A stretch of DNA of 64,000 nt. Origin: JALZKA01 sp963721645. GTDB lineage: Bacteria > Actinomycetota > Thermoleophilia > Solirubrobacterales > 70-9. The stretch is taken from the NCBI GenBank assembly GCA_963721645.1, contig CAVRJK010000002.1:1488001-1552000 (forward strand), given 5' to 3'. Below are positions 27,473 to 36,215 of the stretch, piece after piece; within the stretch, counting starts at the first letter, position 1, and each line of letters starts with the position of its first letter. The position numbers and the translations under genes were made by a program. The notes below the pieces were generated by a model. The model was not told the origin of the DNA, did not search any database, and saw nothing but the letters and a program-made list of their open reading frames with translations.

Positions 27473-28429
27473 ATGCTGGAGTGGATGCGAACCCTGGTAA
27501 CCGGCGGGGCCGGATTCATCGGCTCGAACCTCGTCGACGCTCTTGTCGAGCGCGGCGATGAGGTCGTCGTCCTCGACGATCTGTCTTCGGGCAAGACCGA
27601 GAACCTCCAAGGAGCCATCGAGAGAGGGGCCGTACTGGCTGAAGCCGATGTGGCTGACAGCGCGACAGTGAACGACGCATTTGCGTCCTACCAACCTCAA
27701 CAGGTCTTTCACCTGGCTGCGCAGATTGATGTCCGGGTCTCGGTTTCAGACCCGGCCTTCGACCTCGGAGTGAACGTCGGCGGCACAATCAACCTTTTGA
27801 ACGCGGCGGTTGAGAGCGGTTGCAGGCGCTTTCACTTCGCTTCCACCGGCGGCGCGATCTACGGCGAGGGCGACGGCAGAGATCTGCCCCTCCCCGAGAG
27901 TGCTCAACGCCTGCCGGATGCCCCGTACGGAATGTCGAAGCTGGCAGCGGAGGGGTACCTGGACCTCTACTCCCGCCTCCATGGGCTCTCCACCGTGGCA
28001 CTCAGGCTCGGGAACGTCTACGGCCCCCGCCAAGATCCACACGGTGAGGCAGGCGTTGTCGCGATCTTCTGCGGCGCGCTCTTGGCCGGCTCGCCGCCAA
28101 AGGTTTTCGGCGACGGGGAGCAAACTCGCGATTACATATTCGTTGGCGACGTTGTCAAGGCGTTTCTGGCCGCGTCGGAGAGTGATATCACCGGCGCGAT
28201 CAACGTGGGGACCGGTCGCGAGGTCAGTGTGTTCGACGTCGGCAATGCCATCGCCGCGGCTTATGGAACGAGCTTCGAGCCCGAGATGGCAGAAAGCCGT
28301 CCCGGTGAGGTGCAGCGAATTGCAATCTCAGCCGAGCGTGCGCGCGAACACCTGGGCTGGTCGGCCGAAACCAGCCTCGAAGAAGGCCTCCGAGTCACGG
28401 CTGAGTGGGCCCGCGCGGAAGCGGACTAG
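27473..28429 (+). CDS. NAD-dependent sugar-nucleotide epimerase (GalE family)
   Basis: This 318-residue extended short-chain dehydrogenase has TGGAGFIGSNLVDAL for NAD binding, LDDLSSGK, FHLAAQIDVRVSV, the catalytic Ser/Thr in FASTGGAIYG and YGMSK for the Tyr/Lys pair. It should interconvert UDP-glucose and UDP-galactose or a related pair and feed the exopolysaccharide locus. GAGGA lies 5 bases before ATG 27473; ATG 27485 (MRTLVTGG) is an alternative. It overlaps the convergent peptidase gene by 4 bases. Confidence 0.87.
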   Translation: MLEWMRTLVTGGAGFIGSNLVDALVERGDEVVVLDDLSSGKTENLQGAIERGAVLAEADVADSATVNDAFASYQPQQVFHLAAQIDVRVSVSDPAFDLGVNVGGTINLLNAAVESGCRRFHFASTGGAIYGEGDGRDLPLPESAQRLPDAPYGMSKLAAEGYLDLYSRLHGLSTVALRLGNVYGPRQDPHGEAGVVAIFCGALLAGSPPKVFGDGEQTRDYIFVGDVVKAFLAASESDITGAINVGTGREVSVFDVGNAIAAAYGTSFEPEMAESRPGEVQRIAISAERAREHLGWSAETSLEEGLRVTAEWARAEAD

Positions 28430-29700
28430 CGCTGGTTTTCCCACGCCCGCGCGGAGCCGATCCGCTCGAGCGTGGTCGGGTGGGTGCCGAAAAGTGTTGT
28501 CGCCCACCCGGGTGGGTCGACGTCCGACAGGTTGCGCTCCGCCAAGCGCACCTGAAGATCTGCCATCCCCTGCGGATCGTCCGTGATCCGCAGCGCGAAC
28601 GCATCCGCCGAGGCCTCGACGTCGCGTGAAAGCTGGTTCGCCGGCACGTTCACGACAAACGTCACCGCGGCGATCGCCAGGAACAGCGCGGGAACCGCGG
28701 CAGCGGAGCCGGGCTCCGCTGCTCCGCGGCGAGCCATCGCTCCCGACAACTCGCGCACGAAGAGAAGTCCCAGGGGCGTGACGAGCGCCGCGAACAAGAT
28801 CCCGCGCGGTATGTCCGAGTGGGCGACGTGGGCCAGCTCGTGCGCCACCACCGACTCGAGCTCGGGCTCGGTCGTCGCGTCGATCAGCGTGTCATAGAGG
28901 ACGACTCGCTTGGTGGGGCCTAGACCCGCAACGTACGCGTTGAGCGCGGTGCTCCGGCGGCTTGCGTCAACCCTGTAGACGTCGCCGACATCAACACCCG
29001 CGCGATCACCCAGCTCGACCACGGAGGCGCGGAGTTCGCTCGACTTTGGAAGCTCGTCGAACTCGTTGAACTGCGGCGCGATCACGATCGGTGCGAGCAG
29101 GCTCATCGCGGCCCCGTAGCCGACGACCAGGACCGATCCTCCGATCCACCAGCGTCGCGGCGAACGGCGGATCAGCCCCGACAGCGCCGCAGCGGCGGCG
29201 CCGGCAATCAGCGCACCGATGGCCAACCCCTTGCCTTGATCGGCGAGCCAGGGCCCCAGCGACTGCGTCGAGATACCCGCGTCGACCGAACGCTCGTGGG
29301 CGGCGAGCGAGAAGGGGAAGGCGGCAGCCTCTGCGGCCACGACCACGATCACACCCGCCGCAGCCGTGCCCAAGACGCGACGCGTCGAGAGGCGTGCGAG
29401 TAGGTCTCGTCCAGCGCGAGGACGGCCGACCGCCAGCCCGCCGACCAGGATCGCCTGGGCCAAAAGCCCGCCGACGAACAGAAGTCGTTGGCCGTCGCGG
29501 TAGTCGCTCGCACGCTCAAGCGCAGACGGCTCGAAATAGTCGCCGGCGGCTACCGGCACTGGCGGAATGCCCACCTCAGACGGCGCGAGGAGCAGAACGG
29601 CACCCTCGGCAACAACGATGAGTACCGCGAAGCAGAGCCCCGCTCGGGCCGCCGGGGAGCCCGAGATCCGGCGACGGAGGCCCGAAACAGCCATCCGCAC
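28426..29700 (-). CDS. M48-family membrane zinc metallopeptidase
   Basis: The 424-residue protein has several N-terminal helices and the zinc site VVAHELAHVAHSD (HEXXH), with a further SADAFALRI that supplies the third, Glu-containing ligand region (EASADAF). Family members are CAAX-protease/HtpX relatives that degrade membrane proteins; in bacteria they act in envelope quality control. It starts at ATG 29700 (or 29694). The neighbouring phosphoesterase gene is divergent 18 bp away. Confidence 0.85.
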   Translation of the reverse strand: MRMAVSGLRRRISGSPAARAGLCFAVLIVVAEGAVLLLAPSEVGIPPVPVAAGDYFEPSALERASDYRDGQRLLFVGGLLAQAILVGGLAVGRPRAGRDLLARLSTRRVLGTAAAGVIVVVAAEAAAFPFSLAAHERSVDAGISTQSLGPWLADQGKGLAIGALIAGAAAAALSGLIRRSPRRWWIGGSVLVVGYGAAMSLLAPIVIAPQFNEFDELPKSSELRASVVELGDRAGVDVGDVYRVDASRRSTALNAYVAGLGPTKRVVLYDTLIDATTEPELESVVAHELAHVAHSDIPRGILFAALVTPLGLLFVRELSGAMARRGAAEPGSAAAVPALFLAIAAVTFVVNVPANQLSRDVEASADAFALRITDDPQGMADLQVRLAERNLSDVDPPGWATTLFGTHPTTLERIGSARAWENQR

Positions 29701-29718
29701 CTACGATAGTGCGCTCGT

Positions 29719-30459
29719 ATGCGCGTAGCCGTGATCTCCGACATCCACGCAAACCTGCCCGCCCTCGAGGCCGTCCTGGCCGAGATCGACCGGGAGCCGC
29801 CCGACGAGCTCTGGTGCCTGGGCGACGTTGTCGGTTACGGCGCCCAGCCCAACGAGTGCGCCCGGATCATGCAGGAGCGTGCCGATCTGTGTCTTGCCGG
29901 CAACCACGACCTTGCGGCGCTCGATGCGCTGGACATCTCCTCGTTCTCGCCCGCCGCCTCAGATGCGGCGATCTGGACGCGGGGCCAGCTCGCAGACGAT
30001 TCACGCAAGTTCCTCGCAGGCCTGTCGGCAACCGACGAGTCGAGGGATGTCGCGGTCTACCACGCCTCACCTCGCGACCCGGTCTGGGAGTACGTCCTTT
30101 GGCCTGAGCAGGCGGGGCAATGCATCGCGAGTCAGGCGACCCGCATCGCCATGGTCGGGCACTCCCACGTGGCGCTCTGCTTCAGAGCCGACGACGACGG
30201 CGACGCGGATGCCACCCAGGGAGCGCAGGTGGCTGCCGGGACGACTCTCGATCTGAGTGAGGGACGCTGGCTCCTGAACCCCGGGAGCGTCGGACAGCCT
30301 CGTGACGGTGACCCTCGCGCATCCTGGCTCGTCCTGGACACCGAGGTCTGGACCGCCACTTACGCTCGCGTGGACTACCCCATCGACGTGGCCGCAGCAT
30401 CGATCATCGAGGCGGGGCTTCCTGAGCACCTCGGGCGCCGCCTGGCGGTCGGGCAGTGA
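29719..30459 (+). CDS. Metallophosphoesterase (YfcE/MJ0936-like)
   Basis: All metal-binding motifs of the calcineurin-like fold are present: ISDIHANLPAL, LWCLGDVVGYG, LAGNHDLAAL, IAMVGHSHVAL and LLNPGSVGQPRDGDP. At 246 residues it matches the family length and should be a cytoplasmic phosphodiesterase or phosphatase of unknown substrate. Its stop overlaps the lipoprotein start by 4 bases, making an operon with the lipoprotein and the kinase. Confidence 0.87.
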   Translation: MRVAVISDIHANLPALEAVLAEIDREPPDELWCLGDVVGYGAQPNECARIMQERADLCLAGNHDLAALDALDISSFSPAASDAAIWTRGQLADDSRKFLAGLSATDESRDVAVYHASPRDPVWEYVLWPEQAGQCIASQATRIAMVGHSHVALCFRADDDGDADATQGAQVAAGTTLDLSEGRWLLNPGSVGQPRDGDPRASWLVLDTEVWTATYARVDYPIDVAAASIIEAGLPEHLGRRLAVGQ

Positions 30460-30866
30460 AGCCCGGGCGACTCCATAGAATCGCCCGAGTGCCGGGTATA
30501 CGCGCAAGACTTGGCGCCATGTGTGCGATCGTGTGCGCCACCTCCCTGATCGCATGCGGAGGCGCCGACGAAAAAGACGAAGGGACAATTCCTTCGCAGA
30601 CGGGGGAAGCCATCGTCACCAAACTAGGCGACTTGGACAGCGAACTCGCGGCCGGCGAATGCGATAGCGCGGAGGCCACGGCAACGCAGATCCAGGCTGC
30701 GATCCAGGGACTCGGCTCCAACGTCGAGGGCGAGCTCGAGGAAACGCTCGTTAAAGCGAGTAGCAACCTGGTGCAGCTCGTCCGCGAAGAATGCGAGCCG
30801 GCCGAGGAACCACTTCCGCCTGAACCAACTACCGGTGCCACGGGCGAGGAAGGCGCTGAGGACTGA
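30456..30866 (+). CDS. Small lipoprotein, function unknown
   Basis: Starting at GTG 30456 (or ATG 30519, MCAIVCATSLIACGG), the product has a signal with lipobox SLIAC followed by GGADEKDEG. The mature part, about 100 residues, is acidic and helical with GECDSAEATATQIQ, then a Pro/Glu/Gly-rich tail. I recognise no family. It lies between a phosphoesterase and a Ser/Thr kinase with a 4-base and a 1-base overlap, so it may be a surface partner of the kinase. Confidence 0.6.
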   Translation: MKPGRLHRIARVPGIRARLGAMCAIVCATSLIACGGADEKDEGTIPSQTGEAIVTKLGDLDSELAAGECDSAEATATQIQAAIQGLGSNVEGELEETLVKASSNLVQLVREECEPAEEPLPPEPTTGATGEEGAED

Positions 30867-32113
30867 TGGCAGCGTCCGACAGCAGCCTGATCTCCGACCG
30901 CTACGAGCTGGGCGACCGGCTTGGCGCCGGCGGCATGTCCACCGTTTACGGGGCGACGGACCGCGTGCTCGAGCGCACGGTCGCGGTCAAGATCCTGGCC
31001 GAGCACCTATCGGACGACGAGAAGTTCGTCGCGCGCTTTCGCCGTGAGGCCCTCGCGGTCGCGCGCCTCATCCATCCCAACATCGTTCAGGTCTATGACA
31101 CGGGCGTCGACCACGACCGCCACTACATCGTCATGGAGTACGTCGAAGGGCGCTCCGTCGCTCAGTTGCTTCAGCGAAACGGCCAGCTCGGCTCGGAGGT
31201 AGCGGTCTCGATCGGCGTGCAGTCATGCGCAGGCCTCGAGTACGCCCACCGGCAGGGAATCATCCACCGCGACGTGAAGCCGGGGAATCTGATGGTGATC
31301 GGCGGCCCCGCGGGCAAGCAGCAGCGCGGCGCGCACGACCCCCAGACGGACGAGATGACCGTGAAGCTCACCGACTTCGGCATCGCCAGGGCAGCCGAGC
31401 AGACGCGCATCACGCAAGTCGGCTCGGTCGTCGGTACAGCCGCCTACCTGGCGCCCGAGCAGGCGCGCGGCGGCGAGGCAACGCCCGCAGCAGACGTCTA
31501 CGCCCTGGGCGTCGTCATCTACCAGATGCTGACTGCACGACTGCCCTGGGAAGGCTCGAGCCTTGCCGAGCTTGCGATCAGGCGAGAGTCGGAGAGCCCC
31601 CTCCCTCCCACTTCATACGACTCCGCCGTGCCCGAGACGCTCTCGACCGCCGTGCTGCGGGCGCTCGAAGGTGACGTCGCCGACCGCTACGCATCGGCGA
31701 AGGAACTCTCGGCGGCCCTCCGCGCCGGGATCTCCGGCCGCGAGCCGCCGCTCGCCTCCGACGAGGCGCCCACGCGCGCGCTGATCGCAGGAGGGGCGGC
31801 TACCGCCGCAACACGCGCAATGGACTCGCCCGACATCGCGACACCGATCTCACCACAGCCCGCGTACCGGCCGCCGCGTCGGGCCGCGCCCGCGCCCGCG
31901 CCCGTTCAGCCCGCCAAGGCCTCCGGTGGTTCGCGCTTCCTGCGCGCACTCGGCGTTTTGTTCCTGGTCGGGGTGCTAGCGGCCGTGATAGCGATCGTCG
32001 TCCTCGTTGTCACCGATGCGGGCCAGAGCACCGACCTCGGCGAGTTCATCTCGGACGAGATCAACGATCAGATCGACAAGCTCCGAGAGCTCGTCGGCGA
32101 CAACACCCAGTAG
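30866..32113 (+). CDS. Hanks-type Ser/Thr protein kinase with C-terminal helix
   Basis: The kinase domain (residues 10-270) is complete: P-loop DRLGAGGMSTVYGATD, VAVKIL with the ATP-binding Lys, IIHRDVKPGNL catalytic loop, LTDFGIARA and YLAPEQARGG. After a Pro/Ala-rich linker, a transmembrane helix (LGVLFLVGVLAAVIAIVVLVV, near residues 360-380) is followed by only about 30 residues outside. It thus resembles PknB but has no PASTA domains. Its start overlaps the lipoprotein stop by 1 base. It probably senses something at the membrane through a partner. Confidence 0.9.
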   Translation: MAASDSSLISDRYELGDRLGAGGMSTVYGATDRVLERTVAVKILAEHLSDDEKFVARFRREALAVARLIHPNIVQVYDTGVDHDRHYIVMEYVEGRSVAQLLQRNGQLGSEVAVSIGVQSCAGLEYAHRQGIIHRDVKPGNLMVIGGPAGKQQRGAHDPQTDEMTVKLTDFGIARAAEQTRITQVGSVVGTAAYLAPEQARGGEATPAADVYALGVVIYQMLTARLPWEGSSLAELAIRRESESPLPPTSYDSAVPETLSTAVLRALEGDVADRYASAKELSAALRAGISGREPPLASDEAPTRALIAGGAATAATRAMDSPDIATPISPQPAYRPPRRAAPAPAPVQPAKASGGSRFLRALGVLFLVGVLAAVIAIVVLVVTDAGQSTDLGEFISDEINDQIDKLRELVGDNTQ

Positions 32114-32117
32114 TCGC

Positions 32118-33320
32118 TCAGGAACTCCACGGCGGAGCGCCGTCAAGGCCGGCCTGCCGATACTCCGCGTAGCGTCCAGCGGCGATCGCTTCGCGAGCGC
32201 CGCGCACCAGCAACTCCAGATACGTGAGGTTGTGGAGCGTCAGGAGCCTGACCGCGGTCAGCTCCTCGGCGCGAGCCAGGTAGTGCACGTATGCCCGGGT
32301 ATGCCTTGTGCAGGCAGCACACGGACAGCCTTCGACGAGCGGGCCCTCGTCATCGGCGAGCGCCCTGGAGCGCACGTTCATCCGGAACCGGTTGTCGGGT
32401 AGAGGCGCAAGCGCGACGCCGTGGCGACCCAGGCGCGTCGGCACGGCGCAGTCGAAGACGTCGATGCCGAGGGCAATGAAGTTGAGGAGATCGTCGGGCT
32501 CGCCGATCCCGAGCAGGTGCTTCGGCGCGTCAGCCGGCAGGAGCGGCACCGTGAACCCCAGGACTCCGCCCATCTCCTCCTTGTCGCGGCCAAGCGTGCC
32601 ACCGATCGAGATCCCGTCGACGCCCGCCGCGCTGACACGCTCGGCCGAGCTGCGGCGAAGCTCCTCGTGGACGCCACCCTGCACGATCCCGAACACGGCT
32701 TGGCGCTGCGGGCCTTCCCGCTCGTGCCACGCGAGGCAACGATCGAGCCAGCGGTGGGTCCGCTCAGTCGAGCGGGCCGTGTAGTCGAGGTCTGCGTGAT
32801 AGGGCGTGCACTCGTCGAAAACGAGAGCGATGTCCGATCCAAGCGCCGCCTGGATACCCATCGACTCCTCCGGTCCCATGAAGCGCTCGACGCCGTCGAG
32901 GTAGGAGCGGAAGCGCACGCCCTCCTCGGCGATATCCAGAATGGAACCGTGGTTGCCCGCATTGCCGCGCCTGCCCTTGATCTCGTCCGCGACGTTGCCG
33001 TGCGCGAGCGAAAAGACCTGAAACCCTCCGGAGTCGGTGATGATCGCCCCGTCCCAGTTCATGAACTTGTGAAGGCCTCCGAGCGAGCGGACGTGCTCGT
33101 GACCGGGACGCAGGTCGAGGTGGAAGGTGTTGCCGAGGACCATCTCGTAGCCGAGCGCGGCGACCTCGTCGGTATCGAGTCCCCGGACCGCGCCGGTCGT
33201 CGCAAGCGGGATGAATGCGGGCGTCGAAACAGGCCCGTGCGAAGTGAGGAGCCGCCCTGTCCGGGCGGCTCCGTCACGCGCTTGGACCTCAAATGTGAGG
33301 CGTGCGGGGTCGGTTCTCAT
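32118..33320 (-). CDS. tgt: Queuine tRNA-ribosyltransferase
   Basis: The 400-residue TIM barrel has DSGGFQVFSLAHG, VFDECTPYHAD, FGIVQGGVHEELRR, GGTLGRDKEEM and the nucleophile Asp in VFDCAVPTRLGRHG. The zinc site is CPCAACTRHTRAYVHYL. Bacterial Tgt exchanges guanine 34 of GUN tRNAs for preQ1. Queuosine synthesis genes are not in the window. It starts at ATG 33320 and is convergent with the kinase gene, 4 bp apart. Confidence 0.93.
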   Translation of the reverse strand: MRTDPARLTFEVQARDGAARTGRLLTSHGPVSTPAFIPLATTGAVRGLDTDEVAALGYEMVLGNTFHLDLRPGHEHVRSLGGLHKFMNWDGAIITDSGGFQVFSLAHGNVADEIKGRRGNAGNHGSILDIAEEGVRFRSYLDGVERFMGPEESMGIQAALGSDIALVFDECTPYHADLDYTARSTERTHRWLDRCLAWHEREGPQRQAVFGIVQGGVHEELRRSSAERVSAAGVDGISIGGTLGRDKEEMGGVLGFTVPLLPADAPKHLLGIGEPDDLLNFIALGIDVFDCAVPTRLGRHGVALAPLPDNRFRMNVRSRALADDEGPLVEGCPCAACTRHTRAYVHYLARAEELTAVRLLTLHNLTYLELLVRGAREAIAAGRYAEYRQAGLDGAPPWSS

Positions 33321-33344
33321 CCCCGCCAGCCTAGGGGCGCCGGT

Positions 33345-33824
33345 CTACGTCTCTTCGGCGCTTCCTTCGATCGAGCGCTCCTCCGCTCGCGGGCCCACCT
33401 CGATGCGGTGCGGCTTGCGGTCCTCAGGCTTGGGAATCTTCACCTCGAGGACGCCGTCCGCGAAGTCCGCGGCAATCCCCTCGGCCTCGATGCCCTTCGG
33501 AAGGGTCAGCGTGCGAGCGAAGCTGCCGAACGTGCGCTCCACGCGGTAGTAGCCGTCGACCTTCTCCTCGTGCTCGTCCTTACGCTCGCCGGAGATCGTC
33601 AGGACGCCGTCCTTGACCTCGATGTTCACGTCCTCGCGGCGAAGCCCCGGCAGGTCCGCCCTCAGCACGAGCGAGTCACCGGCTTCAACCAGATCCATTG
33701 CCGGAACCCAGCGGCGGCCGGCGCCATTCGAACCGGCCTGCGCTCCGAGCATCGAGTCGAACAGCCGATTCATCTCACCCATCGCGCTGAACTCTCGCAT
33801 CGGATCCCACTTGACAAGAGCCAT
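33345..33824 (-). CDS. hsp20: Hsp20 small heat-shock protein
   Basis: The 159-residue protein has the alpha-crystallin domain (RADLPGLRREDVNIEVKDGV, ISGERKDEH, FGSFARTLTLPKGIEAEGI, DGVLEVKIPKPED) with the family GVLxV motif and a C-terminal IXI-like region. It prevents aggregation of unfolded proteins. I set the start at ATG 33824, preceded 7 bases upstream by a perfect AGGAGG; the frame extends 16 codons further without support. A good promoter lies upstream at 33896-33923. Confidence 0.93.
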   Translation of the reverse strand: MALVKWDPMREFSAMGEMNRLFDSMLGAQAGSNGAGRRWVPAMDLVEAGDSLVLRADLPGLRREDVNIEVKDGVLTISGERKDEHEEKVDGYYRVERTFGSFARTLTLPKGIEAEGIAADFADGVLEVKIPKPEDRKPHRIEVGPRAEERSIEGSAEET

Positions 33825-33895
33825 TTTGAGCCTCCTGTTGTCGCTTTGCCTTACTTCTTGGCCTACTTCCATCGCAGGCCGAAAACCTAAGTGGT

Positions 33896-33923
33896 TTTAT
33901 AGCAGATATAAGGCTGACGTCAA
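33896..33923 (-). promoter_or_regulatory. Sigma-70-type promoter for hsp20
   Basis: On the minus strand TTGACG (33918-33923) and TATAAA (33896-33901) are 16 bases apart. The -35 overlaps the gpmI stop codon (33920-33922). An inverted repeat, AAAACC-N5-GGTTTT (33882-33898), overlaps the -10 and the likely start point, so it could be an operator. I see no classical HAIR (CTTGAGT-N7-ACTCAAG) or CIRCE element here. Confidence 0.6.
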
Positions 33924-35463
33924 GCCCTGACGAGCGAGCGCCCGGTCATCTCTGCGGGCTGGTCGATGCCAAGCAGCGACAGCGCGGTAGGAGCCACGTC
34001 GGCCAGGATGCCGCCTTCGTCCAGCTCGACGCCTTGGGCGGTGACGATGAATGGCACGGGATTGGTCGAGTGGGCCGTGTTGGGGGACCCGTCCGGCTCG
34101 AGCATGTTGTCGGCGTTGCCGTGGTCGGCCGTGACGATCATGGCCCCGCCACTCGCATGAACCGCCTCGACGACGCGACCGAGGCACTCGTCGACAACCT
34201 CGATTGCGCTCACCGCTGCAGGGATCACGCCGGAGTGACCGACCATGTCGGGGTTCGCGAAGTTCAGGATCCCGAAGCGCGGTGAGACGTCGTTCCAGCC
34301 GTCGATGAATGCGTCGGCGGCGGCGCGGGCGCTCATCTCGGGCTTCAGGTCGTAAGTCGCGACATCGCGCGCCGACTCGACCATCCGCCGCTCCTCCCCC
34401 TCCCACTCCTCTTCGCGACCGCCGTTGAAGAAGTAGGTCACGTGGGCGTACTTCTCGGTCTCCGCGACGTGGAGCTGAGCCGCTCCTGCATCGGCCAGGA
34501 CCTCGGCCAGCGTCGTCGCCGGAGCCTGCGGCGGAAAAGCGACCGGATACGGCCAGCCTTCGCGGTATTGGGTGAGGGTCGTCAGCTCGAACTCGGGAGG
34601 CGCCGGAGCGCGAGAACTCGTCGAAACCCGGGCTCGGAGAGGGCGCGGACCAACTGCCGGGTCCGATCGGGCCGGAAGTTGAAGTGGATGAGTACGTCAC
34701 CGGGCGCCATGCCGTCGTATGCCCCGATGACCACGGGCTTTATGAATTCATCGGTCTCCCCCGCCTCGTGTGCGGAGCTGATCGCTTCATGCGCAGAGTC
34801 CGCTTGTGCGCCCTGAGCGTGCACCAGGGCGTCGTAGGCGAGCTTGGTGCGCTCCCAGCGGGTGTCGCGGTCCATCGCGTAGTAGCGCCCGCTCACGGTG
34901 CCTACGGTTCCCGCCTGGCGGAGCCAGCGCTCGAGCTCGGGGATATACCCGGCGGAAGATCTGGGCAGCGTGTCGCGACCGTCGGTGAACGCGTGGACGA
35001 CGAGATCGGGCACGCCCTCGCGTGCCGCCAGCTCGATCAGCGCCTCGATGTGCTCCCAGCCCGAATGGACACCGCCGTCGGACACAAGCCCCATCAGGTG
35101 AAGCCGGCCGCGGGGAGATTCGCGCGCCGCGCTGCACGCAGCGAGGAGGGCATCGGTCTCGAAGAAGGAGCCGTCGGCGATTGAGTCGTCGATCCGCGCG
35201 AGGTCTTGCTTGACGACCGCTCCCGCACCGAGATTCAAGTGACCGACCTCAGAGTTGCCCATCTGCCCGTCCGGCAGGCCGACGTCGCGTCCCGATGCCG
35301 AGAGCTGCGTGTGCGCGTGCGAGGACCACAGCTCGTCGAAGACCGGAGTATCGGCTAGCGACACGGCATTGCCGGGCCCGTCGGGAGCAAGTCCCCAGCC
35401 GTCGAGAATCACCAACGCCACCGACGGAGCCGGCAGCTCGTCCGGTCCGGGCGGGAGGCTCAC
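33920..35463 (-). pseudogene. gpmI: 2,3-bisphosphoglycerate-independent phosphoglycerate mutase, two frameshifts
   Basis: The N-terminal 280 residues (VALVILDGWGLAPDGPGNAV, GQMGNSEVGHLNLGAG, VSDGGVHSGWEHIEALIELA, TDGRDTLPRSSAGY, HFNFRPDRTRQLVRALSEP) are normal. At about 34624 and again at about 34602 an extra base changes frame. The third frame continues PPEFELTTLTQYREGWPYPV and ends with VTADHGNADNMLEP and SLLGIDQPAEMTGRSLVRA. The full protein would be about 514 residues, a normal GpmI length. It starts in a GTGA overlap with the tpiA stop. As part of the glycolytic operon, it is probably intact in the cell and broken only in this consensus. Confidence 0.85.
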
Positions 35464-36215
35464 GCTGCCTTGCAGATCGCCAGGAAGTCGGCCGGCTCCA
35501 AGCTCGCTCCGCCAACCAGCGCGCCGTCGATCTCGTCGCGACCAAGCAGCTCGGAGGCGTTCTCGGGCTTGACTGAGCCGCCGTAGAGAATTCGGATCTG
35601 GGCAGCAGCACCCGAGTCGCGCTCGGCGACCACCGAGCGGACGAAACCCACCGCCTCCTCGGCCTGCTCGGGCGACGCCGTCTTGCCGGTGCCGATCGCC
35701 CAGATCGGCTCGTAGGCGATCACGATCTGCTGAAGCTGTGAGTCCTCGACCTGCTCGAGGTCGGCCTCGAGTTGTCGCCGCAGGACGTCTTCGGTCACAC
35801 CCTCATCTCGCTCCACCTCGGACTCTCCGACGCAGAGAATCGGCTGAAGCTCGGCGCGGAGAGCAGTAACCAGCTTGCGCGCGAGCCCCTCGTCGGTCTC
35901 GGCGAACAAAGCGCGCCGCTCGGAGTGGCCGAGGATCACTGCCTCGACACCGATCGCGGTGAGCATCGAAGACGAGATCTCGCCGGTGTAGGCGCCGGAA
36001 TCTGCGTCGTGCATGTTCTGGGCGGCGACCCGGACGGGGCTGCGCCGACACCGCTCCGCGGCCGCGGCAAGGGATGTGTAGGGCGGGCAGATCACGATGT
36101 CGGTGTCGGCGAGTTCGCCGATGTCACCGAGAAAGCGGTCGAGGAAGTCTTCGGTCTCCTCGACGGTCTTTTGCATCTTCCAGTTGGCTGCCAGGTACGG
36201 CGTGCGCTCGCTCAT
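35460..36215 (-). CDS. tpiA: Triosephosphate isomerase
   Basis: The 251-residue TIM barrel has LAANWKMQKTVEE (N-K catalytic Lys), VILGHSERRALFAET (catalytic His) and IVIAYEPIWAIGTGKTASPE (catalytic Glu), then ILYGGSVKPENA. It interconverts dihydroxyacetone phosphate and glyceraldehyde 3-phosphate. The start overlaps the pgk stop by 4 bases (ATGA), and its own stop overlaps gpmI. Confidence 0.96.
   Translation of the reverse strand: MSERTPYLAANWKMQKTVEETEDFLDRFLGDIGELADTDIVICPPYTSLAAAAERCRRSPVRVAAQNMHDADSGAYTGEISSSMLTAIGVEAVILGHSERRALFAETDEGLARKLVTALRAELQPILCVGESEVERDEGVTEDVLRRQLEADLEQVEDSQLQQIVIAYEPIWAIGTGKTASPEQAEEAVGFVRSVVAERDSGAAAQIRILYGGSVKPENASELLGRDEIDGALVGGASLEPADFLAICKAA

Noticed and set aside
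27446..27712. N-terminal extension of ArgS
   Set aside because: It overlaps the start of the divergent epimerase gene and has no ArgRS homology; ATG 27445 begins the normal N-terminal domain.
31171..31417. Antisense open frames across the kinase gene
   Set aside because: They are shadows typical of high-GC coding sequence; the plus-strand kinase has every expected motif.
34442..35184. Plus-strand open frames across gpmI and tpiA
   Set aside because: No protein-like motifs or ribosome-binding sites, and the minus strand carries conserved glycolytic genes.
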